Source: Roseiflexus sp. RS-1 (GTDB lineage Bacteria > Chloroflexota > Chloroflexia > Chloroflexales > Roseiflexaceae). From it: a DNA stretch of 64,000 bases. Of the stretch, positions 35,436 through 44,239 are shown in pieces. Every line of letters begins with the position of its first letter. Position 1 is the stretch's first letter. The stretch spans positions 2,666,001 through 2,730,000 of the forward strand of contig NC_009523.1 in the NCBI RefSeq assembly GCF_000016665.1, in the 5' to 3' direction. The translations under genes and the position numbers were made by a program. The notes below the pieces were generated by a model. That model was given only the letters and a program-made list of their open reading frames with translations, was not told the origin of the DNA and searched no databases.

Positions 35436-36689
35436 TTACTGACTCTGAACACCCATCCCGTCCCCCTCATTCAACAGTTCATCGGCGGCAGCGAGGAGCG
35501 CGGCAATTCGCTCTTCGGCAAGCGGGGGCGTCTTCTGGCGCAGGTACAACTCCAGCGCGCGGCGCGGCGTCAATCCATCGAGCACGCTCGTATCGTCACG
35601 CGCCAGGCGTCCGCGCGCACTGCGTTCAACTTCAACCGCTACGGCCGCGACAAACGATGCGCCTGCCTCCTCAATCGCCTGCCGGATCGCTTCCGTTCGC
35701 ACCATGCCTTCCTGTTCGGGACGCGCCTCGATCTTCAGCCGCACCACCGCGCCGCGCAGCGAACGTCGTCCAATCGCGCTCAACACCGGTTCCATCGGGT
35801 CGCTCACGCCACGCACGTCGACCGCAATCGTGACAAACGGGCGCGCCGACAATTTGTGGAAGCGCCACTGCGTCTCACCCTTCGCGCCCAGATCGACGAT
35901 AATGCATCCCTTGTCTTCCCCCTCTTCCCCAAAATCGATGCGCTCGATGCTGCCGGGATACACAATCGGCGGATGGTCGCCGAGCGCCTGATGACGATGG
36001 ATGTGCCCCATGGCGACATAATCGACATTCGGCAGCGCCACCAGGCTGCGCGGATACACCAGATCGCGTCCCAGCAACACCTGCCGCTCTGCGCCGAACG
36101 TCGCGCCGTCGATAGTCCCATGGACGGTCAACACGGTCGGCAGGGTCGGATCGACATCGTCGGCCGCCTGGCGCAAAAATCGTTCCACCCGCTCGATCAG
36201 CATCGTTTCGACCTCCAGAAACGATGCCATGCGCAATTCCTCCCTGGTCAGCAGCGCGTGGCGCGTCACCCAGGGCAGCGCAATCACCTGAAGCGGACCG
36301 GATCGGGTGTGCAGGGTGTGGATGCGCGGTCTATCGGCGATGGTCACCCCATCGACCGCCAGCGTGTCAAAGATTTCGACTGCGTGGGCGCGCCCGGCTG
36401 CTGGCGATACATCGTGATTGCCGGTGAGAATGAGCACCGGCAACCCAAGCGCGCGCAGGCGATGGATGCGCCGGGCAAACTCGCGCTGCTGCGTGGGATT
36501 GGGGGTGCGGTTTTTGTAGACATCCCCCGCGATCAGAACCGCATCGACCCCCGCATCAAGCCCGATATCGATCGCCTCATCCAGGCGTTCCAGATAGTCG
36601 CGCAGGCGGCTGTGCAATCCGGTCGCCGGATCGACGCGCCCATAATTCTCGATGCCGATGTGCAGATCCGCGAGATGGAGCAGGCGCAT
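35436..36689 (-). CDS. sbcD: DNA repair exonuclease SbcD/Mre11-like
   Basis: 417 residues. Calcineurin-type metallophosphoesterase motifs occur in order: LADLHIG, AGDVYKNR, LTGNHD, VHGTIDG and MGHIHRH. SbcD with SbcC trims hairpins and double-strand ends. The C-terminal ~120 residues form the capping/DNA-binding part. No sbcC gene is within the window; it may lie elsewhere. The gene is convergent with the HEPN gene. Confidence 0.9.
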   Translation of the reverse strand: MRLLHLADLHIGIENYGRVDPATGLHSRLRDYLERLDEAIDIGLDAGVDAVLIAGDVYKNRTPNPTQQREFARRIHRLRALGLPVLILTGNHDVSPAAGRAHAVEIFDTLAVDGVTIADRPRIHTLHTRSGPLQVIALPWVTRHALLTREELRMASFLEVETMLIERVERFLRQAADDVDPTLPTVLTVHGTIDGATFGAERQVLLGRDLVYPRSLVALPNVDYVAMGHIHRHQALGDHPPIVYPGSIERIDFGEEGEDKGCIIVDLGAKGETQWRFHKLSARPFVTIAVDVRGVSDPMEPVLSAIGRRSLRGAVVRLKIEARPEQEGMVRTEAIRQAIEEAGASFVAAVAVEVERSARGRLARDDTSVLDGLTPRRALELYLRQKTPPLAEERIAALLAAADELLNEGDGMGVQSQ

Positions 36690-37329
36690 AGAACCACGGT
36701 ACCACGTACTCTCGCCAGTTGTGAAAAACCGGCGAACAATAAACCCGAACGATTGTACGCCGTTGCAATCGTTGCGTCAAGCCATCCTGCCACAGAATCG
36801 TCACCTGATCTGCTTTGGAGATTGCACCGGGCATAGTACCAATGTCGCATTCCTGCCGGTACAAAGGTGGGAGATGGTTGGTCTTCTCATTTCGGCGCTC
36901 GGCGGCTATACTATCGAACAGAGTAAACCAGACACGCAGCAGGGAACCAACCCCCAGCCGCGACCTGCAGACGGCGTTCGTGCGCGAAGCTGCGTCTCCC
37001 GCGCACCGGACGCCGTTTGCGTGGTTGGCGGATCGCCCTGGTCAGCGAGACTTCCGACGCGATGCAGCGCCGGCGCAACGGGACGATGCCAGTGCCACGA
37101 GATACCACGCAGCAACTGCTGACAAGACGCCTGCCTGTAACGCGGCGTGCGGCGCCGGATCGGATGCCGCATCCGCCCCCCCGTCCCCCGCCCGGCGGCG
37201 GGACACGTGGGCGGTTCAAATGTTTGCCGCCGACGAGGGCGTTGTGGTCTGTTGGATTGTCGAACAGGAGAAACGCGCGGCGTGCGTCCATAGCAATCGT
37301 CGCCACATCGCACCAGAAACGGAGATGCC
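36690..37329. other. 640-bp stretch without recognised gene
   Basis: GC-rich spacer upstream of the long rightward block. It contains a TATACT (36907-36912) that could be a -10 for the block, and a short GC hairpin at 37185-37200. Open frames on both strands show no motif and look like composition effects. A leader or small RNA cannot be excluded. Confidence 0.4.
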
Positions 37330-38010
37330 ATGCTGACCCTGACCCTGCTTGTGCGCCGCAACCTCGGCGTCATCGCCTTTGCACTGATCGTCGTCGCTTT
37401 CGTCGTCGTCATCGCGGGCGTTGCGCTCACGCCCGCTCGCAGCGCCACGCCGCTCGGCGACCCGAACGCCGCCGTGATCGAACCGACCGTCGCACCGCCC
37501 GACTCGCTGCCCCCTGTGTCGCGTCCCGCCGCCGTTCCCATATCGTCCACCGAGCGCATCGATACATCCGGCGGCGTCGTCGAGATCGATCCCGCAACGC
37601 GCCGCCCCGACGCCAGCGTTGCGTCGCGCTTTCACGCCGCCATCGCTTGCGTCGCTGGACGCGACCTGACCTTCGATCCCGCCCTCGACGCCGCCGCCGC
37701 CGACTTCTGGTACGTCGAAACCGTCTACGGCGGCGACTTCAATCGCCTGGAGCGCGTCGCCCGCGAACGCAACCTGATTCCGAAGTTGAAGCGTTCCATG
37801 CTTGTTCCCGGCGTCGTCGCCGCCAATCTCAACCACGGCGACCCGTGCATCGTCGGCGACGTCGACCTGCGCCGCATCCTCGACGCCGACGATTTTGAGG
37901 GCATCGACGCCGCAGGCGTCGCCTTCTTCCCCATGCCGGGGTTTGAACAGGAACCCGTATCGTCTTTTATGCTCATCCTGCTCGATCTCGATCCGCCGTC
38001 AACGAAGTAA
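37330..38010 (+). CDS. Secreted or membrane-anchored protein of unknown function
   Basis: 226 residues, ATG preceded by GGAG at 7 nt. A hydrophobic N-terminal segment (about 13-33) acts as signal anchor; a Pro/Ser/Thr-rich stretch follows to about 75. The C-terminal domain has two Cys (IACVAG, DPCIVG) that may form a disulfide, and it contains FDPALDAAAADFWY and an FFPMPGFEQEP segment. I do not recognise the family. First gene of the rightward block and noticeably GC-richer than genes further along. Confidence 0.7.
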   Translation: MLTLTLLVRRNLGVIAFALIVVAFVVVIAGVALTPARSATPLGDPNAAVIEPTVAPPDSLPPVSRPAAVPISSTERIDTSGGVVEIDPATRRPDASVASRFHAAIACVAGRDLTFDPALDAAAADFWYVETVYGGDFNRLERVARERNLIPKLKRSMLVPGVVAANLNHGDPCIVGDVDLRRILDADDFEGIDAAGVAFFPMPGFEQEPVSSFMLILLDLDPPSTK

Positions 38011-38049
38011 GCGCTGCTATCAATGAACCAACGCAAAGGACAACGAACC

Positions 38050-38721
38050 ATGCACCGCACTGCACCACGCCGCGCCATCGCGCTGCCGCTGGCAGCGATC
38101 TTGCTCACGCTCATGCTAAGCGCCGTCGCCGCCGCTCAGGACGCGCCGCCGCTTGATCCGATCCCGACGCCAACCGGCACGTCTACGGCGCTGCGCCCCG
38201 ACGCCGCGCCGCCCGCCGACGAGATCGCAGGCGCGGACGCCGCCGCGTTTCGCGTCTACCTGCCGCTCGTCGTCCGCCCGGAGCCGTACCCGCCGGTCAA
38301 CCGCCAGTGGGAACTGGAGTTCATTCGCCTGCTCAACGAGGAACGCGTCCGCCACGGACTGCACCCGCTCCGCGAGCACCCGCTCCTCACCCTCGCCGCC
38401 CGCCGCCATGCGTATGACCTCGGCATCAACAAGGTGCCGCGCGGCGATTGCGGCGGCGGACGCGGGCACCGGGGCACCGACGGCACGGAGCCAGGAGACC
38501 GCGTAGAGTGGGCCGGCTACCCCGGTCACTACAACGGCGAGGCGGTCAGTTGCGGCAGTCACGAGGTGTACTACGCCGTGCAGGGACTGCTGAACAGCCC
38601 GCCCCACCGCGCCATCCTGCTCAACCCGATCCCGGTCGAGATCGGCGTCGGCGCGCATCCTGTGCTAGATGAGTTGGGCGGCTACAGCACCGTCATGCTC
38701 AGCGGCACGCCGCGCCCGTGA
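38050..38721 (+). CDS. CAP (SCP/PR-1) domain secreted protein
   Basis: 223 residues from ATG 38050, chosen because AAAGGA precedes it and the signal peptide (ending near AAAQD) then sits at the N-terminus; ATG 38023 is possible. After a Pro-rich linker comes FRVYLPLVV, a motif common in exported Chloroflexota proteins. The CAP domain has LLNEERVRHGLHPL, GHRGTDG and LLNSPPHRAILL, with conserved His residues. Two Cys may pair. Role unknown, likely extracytoplasmic. Confidence 0.87.
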   Translation: MHRTAPRRAIALPLAAILLTLMLSAVAAAQDAPPLDPIPTPTGTSTALRPDAAPPADEIAGADAAAFRVYLPLVVRPEPYPPVNRQWELEFIRLLNEERVRHGLHPLREHPLLTLAARRHAYDLGINKVPRGDCGGGRGHRGTDGTEPGDRVEWAGYPGHYNGEAVSCGSHEVYYAVQGLLNSPPHRAILLNPIPVEIGVGAHPVLDELGGYSTVMLSGTPRP

Positions 38722-38773
38722 CGCGCACGCGGCGGCGCGGCGCATCGTTGTTGAACCATACGGAGGAATCATC

Positions 38774-41674
38774 ATGCCCGAACATTCCAGTCGCTCCGCC
38801 GTTCCGCGCCGCCGCGCGGTCATGCTCGCGCTGCTCCTGCTCGTCCTCGCCGCGCTCGGCGCCGCTGCGACCGGCATTGCGCGGGCGGACGGCAGCACGA
38901 CGCCCGGACCCGGATGGGTCGCGGCGGACGCCATTGTGTCATCGGAGTGCGTGCCGTCCGGTCCCAACCGCAGCGACTGCTTTTCGCGCGTCGTCCGCGC
39001 CGAAGGACTGTACGAGTTCGTCCCGCGGCGCATCCCGGTCGGCGCATCGACTGACCCGCAGCGCCCATCATCCCCGCCCGTCGTCATCGACCGCCCGCAG
39101 TGCCGCGTCAACGGCGAATTCATCTTCTATCCGCCGGGGAACTGGCATTACGGGCAGCGGTGGGTGAAAGCCGTCAGAGTCACCTATGAGGTCGACCCTG
39201 CCTATGCCGATCTTCCAATCCAGTACCGTCGCTATAAAGTAGTGATCACATCGGAATGGCGCCCGACGGCAGGACCGACCTACGCCTTCTACGCCACAGA
39301 GGGGTGCGAGAAAGTTCCGTCCTGGGTTCCCACCGCGACCCCGGCGGGCGGCGGGGGAACCCCCACCCGCCCGCCGGGCACGCCCCCGCCGGGCACGAGC
39401 ATGACGACCACGCCGACGAGACCCGCCGATCCGGGGACGCAGACGCCGGTTCCGACGGCGACGGCGACGCCGCCGCTGTGCATTCCTGCGCCGATCGACC
39501 CCGTGCCGCTGACGCTCTTTGCGGGGAACACGAACCACTACAACAACAACGGGCAGCCGTTCACGCCGTACAGCGGGCGCTACTCCGGCGCCGACGGGTC
39601 GAAATACTATGACGGCGCCGCGTGGGGGCAGATGCTCCACGGCGACCTGACTGACCTCAACGGCATGGCGCAGGAGCGCCGCCTCTGGACGCAGGTTCCG
39701 GCGAACGCCGTGGCGGAGGCGCGCTATCACTTCGAGTTCGGGCGGCGCATGTTCGACGCCTCGGACGTAGCCCGTTCCCGCGGCGCGATGGTCATTCTCC
39801 AGGACCTCGGCGCCGACATGCAACCGGGCAGCGGCGACGACCGCCTGCTGGCGTTCCTGTCGATGGGCGACGCAAACTTGTTCGATAACCCGGCGAACCG
39901 CCGCTTGCGCGTGCACGGGTCGCGCCTCGACGCCTACCCCCGCCTCAACCTGCCCGGACGCCCGTCCGGGTGGCAGGCGGCGCTGGCGCCGGGCGTGCAG
40001 GTCTGGAGCAACGCCTTCTTCTCCTGGCAGGGGAACCGGACGCCGCCGTACGCCTGGCGTTCGTGGCCGCAGCCGGAGCAGCGCGACGCCAACGGCAATC
40101 TGACGCGATTCGCCGAAGACTGGCTCTATACGGACGAGTACGGAACCAACCACGGACCGCTCATGCTGCGCTTCATCACGGAACGCGGACGGGCGTACCG
40201 GATGGTGATGCTCAACACCGTTCCAGGGTGCAACACCGATATGCTGTCCACCATCTCGCAACTCTACTTCTTCACCGACCCCGGCGCGAACGTGGCGGTG
40301 GAGAAGCAGGCGCCGGAGCGCGCGTCGCGCAACCAGATGGTCGGCTACAGTCTGACGGTGCGCAACACGTCGCAGACGACGGTGAACAACGTCGTGCTGA
40401 CCGACACGCTGCCGCTCGGCATGCCGTTCGGCGGCGCCGATCTGACGCTGCGCGACCCGAACACGGGCGAAACGACCACCGAGCGGGTGACGGCGACGGT
40501 CAGTCTGGCGCCGTCGTGGACCGACGGACGGACGCTGGTGTGGAACCTCGGCAATCTGGCGCCGGGCGAGGTGCGGACGATTGATCTGACCGTTCCGGCG
40601 ACCGACGCGGCGCCGGATGCAGCGACGAACGTTGCGGTCGTCAGCGCCGCCAATGACGGCGACCCGAACGACAACCGCGCCGAAGCGACGACGGTCTTCG
40701 TGCGCACGAACGTCAGGGTGCGCATCACGACGCCGCGCATCGTGCGACCCGGGCAGGAGTTCGAGACGGTGATCTCCTACGAGAACACCTCGCCGGAGGA
40801 CGCCACGAACGTGCTGCTCGACTATCAGGTCGTCCCCGACGTAACGATCGTCGGCGCGACGCCGGGACACCAGGAGATGAACAACGAACGCCCGGTCTGG
40901 CGGTTGGGGACGGTCGCCGCCGGGCAACGCGGAACGGTGCGCGTGCGCGTGCAGGTTCCGCCGGCGGACAGTCCGGCGCTGCCGGTGGCGGTGCTGCACC
41001 TGGCGCGCATCTCTGCGGACGCGGACGCAGACCCGATGGACAATGCGGCGCAGGCGACGACGACGGTGCTGGTGGTTCCGCCGCCGCAGCGCGGCGAAGA
41101 GCGCCTGCGCATTCACTCGGAGTTCGACCCGGAGCGCGGGGTGTACCTGAGCGAAGGGACGACGGTGACGTGGCCGGCGGGCGAAGTGATGGACTTCACG
41201 CCGTTCATCGCGCCGGACAACCGTCAGGTCGGACTGCCGTACTACCGCCTGGATCGGAAGGTCGTGGCGTGGAGTTTCGTCGGAACAGGGAACCTGAACC
41301 TGATCGGCGCGACGTGCAAGGCGCGTGAGGAGCCGACTGCGGAAGACGTGCAGCACGCCGACCTGTCGCGACTGAAGGGATGCATCTATCGCTATCACGT
41401 CAGCCCGTCGTCGGCGCAGATGCGCTGGCAGGGGCATCTGTTCTGGGGGCAGTACGCGCCGGAGCGCATGCGCCAGGACGTGTACGTGCGCACGCCGTTG
41501 CCGACGCGCGGAACCGACCTGCGCATCCAGTACGCGGTGCTGACGGAAGCCGTGGAAACAGGGTACGAGGACGTGGACGGCGACGGGCGCACCGACAGCG
41601 TGCTGGAGCGACGCACCGACGTGTTTGAGGCGACCTATCGGGTGGAATTCGTCGTACCACGCGACGCGCGGTAG
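38774..41674 (+). CDS. Large secreted DUF11-repeat protein
   Basis: 966 residues from ATG 38774 with GGAGGA 6 nt upstream. Signal peptide at about 14-38 (LALLLLVLAALGAAATGIARA). A Cys-containing domain is followed by a Thr/Pro linker near 195-235. Central ~250 residues are unassigned. From about 515 on, two DUF11-type domains (VEKQAPERASRNQMVGYSL; VRITTPRIVRPGQEF) and a C-terminal unassigned domain. It has no sortase or anchor motif. It is 28 bp before the Tad-like genes and could be a surface component or substrate of that machine. Confidence 0.82.
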   Translation: MPEHSSRSAVPRRRAVMLALLLLVLAALGAAATGIARADGSTTPGPGWVAADAIVSSECVPSGPNRSDCFSRVVRAEGLYEFVPRRIPVGASTDPQRPSSPPVVIDRPQCRVNGEFIFYPPGNWHYGQRWVKAVRVTYEVDPAYADLPIQYRRYKVVITSEWRPTAGPTYAFYATEGCEKVPSWVPTATPAGGGGTPTRPPGTPPPGTSMTTTPTRPADPGTQTPVPTATATPPLCIPAPIDPVPLTLFAGNTNHYNNNGQPFTPYSGRYSGADGSKYYDGAAWGQMLHGDLTDLNGMAQERRLWTQVPANAVAEARYHFEFGRRMFDASDVARSRGAMVILQDLGADMQPGSGDDRLLAFLSMGDANLFDNPANRRLRVHGSRLDAYPRLNLPGRPSGWQAALAPGVQVWSNAFFSWQGNRTPPYAWRSWPQPEQRDANGNLTRFAEDWLYTDEYGTNHGPLMLRFITERGRAYRMVMLNTVPGCNTDMLSTISQLYFFTDPGANVAVEKQAPERASRNQMVGYSLTVRNTSQTTVNNVVLTDTLPLGMPFGGADLTLRDPNTGETTTERVTATVSLAPSWTDGRTLVWNLGNLAPGEVRTIDLTVPATDAAPDAATNVAVVSAANDGDPNDNRAEATTVFVRTNVRVRITTPRIVRPGQEFETVISYENTSPEDATNVLLDYQVVPDVTIVGATPGHQEMNNERPVWRLGTVAAGQRGTVRVRVQVPPADSPALPVAVLHLARISADADADPMDNAAQATTTVLVVPPPQRGEERLRIHSEFDPERGVYLSEGTTVTWPAGEVMDFTPFIAPDNRQVGLPYYRLDRKVVAWSFVGTGNLNLIGATCKAREEPTAEDVQHADLSRLKGCIYRYHVSPSSAQMRWQGHLFWGQYAPERMRQDVYVRTPLPTRGTDLRIQYAVLTEAVETGYEDVDGDGRTDSVLERRTDVFEATYRVEFVVPRDAR

Positions 41675-41702
41675 GGGGCGTTCTGGCAAGCGAGGAAGAC
41701 CG

Positions 41703-42686
41703 ATGAACCATCGTTTTGAAACCGGACGAACGGATCGCGCCGTTGACGTTGAAGCCTGGATGGGTCTCTTCGGCGCGATGGCTGGGGTCGGCGGCTGGGT
41801 ACTGCTGGCGGATGCAGTGGAAGCGATTGCGCGCGCCGGTGACGCCAGTACTCCGGCACTGGTCGGGTTGATCGGCGCTGGCGCCGTGACCAGCGGCGCC
41901 ACGGCGCTGGCGCTCCTGCATGTCGTTGCAGATGACGAAGATAAGAGATCGCTGCCGATCAATGCGTTGCGCGCGCTGGCACTGATCACCATCGGCGCGG
42001 GTGTGGCGGCATTGACCCTGGCAACCGATCGTGCAGCAGGTGCTACGGCATCCTCCGCAGTTCTTGGTCGGGTGATGATCGGCGTGGCGCTGATCGTCGG
42101 AGGTTTTGGCGTTGCCCTGCTATTCATCTGGAAGATGCGAAGGGATATGCGCTCCGCAAAAGGTGGTGAGGCTGGCTTGACAAAAAACGATGCGAAAGGA
42201 GCGGCGATGATGGAGGACACATATCGCGCTGCCAGCATACCGATCAAGAACCATCGCAACGGACAGGCGCTCATCGAGATGGCGCTCGTGCTGATGGTTG
42301 TGCTGGTTGTCATTTTCGGCGGCGTCGCGGCGGTGCAGGCGGTTGGCGCTCACTACACCGTAAGCCAGGCGGTGCGGGTTGCGGCGCACCAGGCAGCGGT
42401 GCGTGGATCGACCGGCGGCTTGATGGACGACCAGGAGTATCCGCTGGCATCGGCGCCGGGACCGGTGGCGGAAGCAGCGCGAACGGCGTTTGTCGGCAGC
42501 GTATTTGCGGAGCCGCAGTATGCCACCATTCGGGTGCGCTGTGCAACAAACCCGTGCCGACGCTACAGCACGATCACCGTCACCATCAGGTACACAGCCG
42601 AAGTCTGGACCCCTGTTCCAGGACTGAGCGACATCCGGATCAACCGGAGTGCGACGCGCGCAACCGAACAGGATACAGACGACTGA
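41703..42686 (+). CDS. Four-TM membrane domain fused to a TadE-like pseudopilin
   Basis: 327 residues, ATG with GAGGAA upstream. Residues ~20-140 hold about four transmembrane segments without known family. After a linker, residues ~175-325 are a TadE-like pseudopilin: NGQALIEMALVLMVVLVV, with Gly before the cleavage point and Glu at +5, as prepilin peptidases require, then a periplasmic domain with a Cys pair. An AAAGGAG and ATGATG at about 42190-42210, in the same frame, would allow a separate TadE product. No prepilin peptidase gene is in the window. Confidence 0.8.
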   Translation: MNHRFETGRTDRAVDVEAWMGLFGAMAGVGGWVLLADAVEAIARAGDASTPALVGLIGAGAVTSGATALALLHVVADDEDKRSLPINALRALALITIGAGVAALTLATDRAAGATASSAVLGRVMIGVALIVGGFGVALLFIWKMRRDMRSAKGGEAGLTKNDAKGAAMMEDTYRAASIPIKNHRNGQALIEMALVLMVVLVVIFGGVAAVQAVGAHYTVSQAVRVAAHQAAVRGSTGGLMDDQEYPLASAPGPVAEAARTAFVGSVFAEPQYATIRVRCATNPCRRYSTITVTIRYTAEVWTPVPGLSDIRINRSATRATEQDTDD

Positions 42687-42706
42687 ACATCGTGCAGGGA
42701 GGCGGC

Positions 42707-43240
42707 ATGGAACAACAATGCAGCAAACAACGAACCGGGCGTCCATATGCGGCGTATCGCCGGGCGGAACGCGGGCAATCACTGGTCTTCATTGCGCTGG
42801 TGCTGGCATTTCTCACACCATTCATCTTTACGGTGATCGAGTTCAGCGAACGGCAGATGGAAGTGGCGCAGATGGAAGATGCATTACAGCAATCGATCCG
42901 CTCAGCCGTACAGTCGTTCGACTATGCGCACCTGGCACGCAACGGGCAACGCATCGATCAGCAGCGCGCCCTCCAGACAGCCCGGAAGACATTTGTCCAG
43001 AACCTGAGCACTGTCAGCGGACTGGCGGAGCGTCCAGAGGCGCTGGCGGAGCGCGTGACGTGGCGGGTGTTGCCGGAAGGCGGAACCTGTTCGTTCAGTG
43101 ATGGACAGGCGCAGACGTTCGACCGCCCTGCAATGTGCGCTGAAGTACGCCCGGTGATGACCGGTTTTGGACTTCTGGGATACGCGCCGTATCGCCCGCT
43201 CATCACGGCGGCTGCGACGCTCGATGCCCTGGAACAGTAG
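42707..43240 (+). CDS. TadE/TadG-like pseudopilin
   Basis: 177 residues, ATG 42707 with GGGAGG upstream. The N-terminal type IV pilin-like segment reads RGQSLVFIALVLAFLTPFIF; the +5 position is Phe in place of Glu, so processing or assembly may differ. A periplasmic helical domain follows with two Cys. It sits 20 bp after the TadE-fusion gene and before the CpaB-like gene, which supports a minor-pilin or TadG role. Confidence 0.78.
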   Translation: MEQQCSKQRTGRPYAAYRRAERGQSLVFIALVLAFLTPFIFTVIEFSERQMEVAQMEDALQQSIRSAVQSFDYAHLARNGQRIDQQRALQTARKTFVQNLSTVSGLAERPEALAERVTWRVLPEGGTCSFSDGQAQTFDRPAMCAEVRPVMTGFGLLGYAPYRPLITAAATLDALEQ

Positions 43241-43288
43241 GACTGGCAGCAATCGTATCAACCTTCATCAAAGAAACGGAGCACAATC

Positions 43289-44203
43289 ATGTCCTCAAGC
43301 CTCTCCGCACCGCTGAGCAGCGCCCTCACACCAAAGAAATCGCAGGTGGCGCCAATGCTGTTGCTCATCGTCGGGATTATGACATCACTCGCCGCTGCGG
43401 CATATGGCTACATCGAGAGTCGTCGCACCGAGCGCGTAGTCATCGCAGCGCGCGACATTCCATATGCGGCGCAGATCACGGTCGACGATCTCGCGGTCAT
43501 CGAATTGCCACTGCACCGTCCGGTGCAGGTTGCTGGCATCACCGATCCGCAGGCAGTCATCGGGCAGTATGCAACACGGCAGATCGGCATGAACGATCTC
43601 CTCAACCCCGGCATGCTGGCAGCCAGCCCGCCTGATGAGCCGGTCTATCCAAACGGACGCAAACTGGAGCGCAATATGGTTCCTGCACCGTTTGCGCTGA
43701 CCGGCGTCGGTCCGGTGACCGACCGCGACCGGTTGAATATCGGGTTTATCGCCAGTGATCCGTCGTTGTGCGACCGGGAGCGCGCGGATGTGCCTTTGGG
43801 GACGATCCTGGATGCACCGGCAACGCTTCTGGTGATGTCGGAAGGATCGCGGTCGTATGCCTGCCGCTGGATGTCGGGGATTCCGATCCTGTACATCGAA
43901 GGCGAAATCGCCTATCTGGAGATGACCCCCGCGCAGGCGCATGCGTTACGGGCGTTACAGGCGGCAAATGTGGCGCTGTGGGCGGAACGCTACGGCGCCG
44001 CCAGCGATCCGTTGCAGTACATGGATCGCCTCGATGCGGCGCAGGTGATACTGCCCGATCTGACGCGCCCGATGACCGAGACGCTGCGTATCGAGCCACA
44101 GGTCATACCTGGAGCGACTCTTCCGGTTCCCGGTGCACATGCGCCAATCCCCGGCGCACCGGCACAACCTTCCTCCGACGCTGCACCCGATCCATTGCCC
44201 TGA
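43289..44203 (+). CDS. CpaB/RcpC-like SAF-domain protein
   Basis: 304 residues. One transmembrane segment at about 22-45, then the SAF domain with VVIAARDIPYAAQITVDDLAVIELP and the later QYATRQIGMNDLL. The Pro-rich C-terminal tail is likely disordered. CpaB/RcpC proteins sit in the inner-membrane periplasmic part of Tad machines. It is 48 bp after the TadE/G gene and 36 bp before a CpaF-type ATPase. Confidence 0.87.
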   Translation: MSSSLSAPLSSALTPKKSQVAPMLLLIVGIMTSLAAAAYGYIESRRTERVVIAARDIPYAAQITVDDLAVIELPLHRPVQVAGITDPQAVIGQYATRQIGMNDLLNPGMLAASPPDEPVYPNGRKLERNMVPAPFALTGVGPVTDRDRLNIGFIASDPSLCDRERADVPLGTILDAPATLLVMSEGSRSYACRWMSGIPILYIEGEIAYLEMTPAQAHALRALQAANVALWAERYGAASDPLQYMDRLDAAQVILPDLTRPMTETLRIEPQVIPGATLPVPGAHAPIPGAPAQPSSDAAPDPLP

Positions 44204-44239
44204 TCGCTGACTGTCCGTTGTCAAGAGGAGACCCGTTCA

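Noticed and set aside
37185-37200. Terminator hairpin CCCGCC/GGCGGG
   Set aside because: Short stem in very GC-rich sequence with no T-tract on either side and no gene ending nearby.
39068-42313. 1081-codon open frame on the minus strand
   Set aside because: It lies antisense to the DUF11 and TadE-fusion genes, which have signal peptides, ribosome binding sites and recognisable domains. Its translation is Arg/Ala/His-rich low-complexity, as expected from GC-rich antisense sequence.
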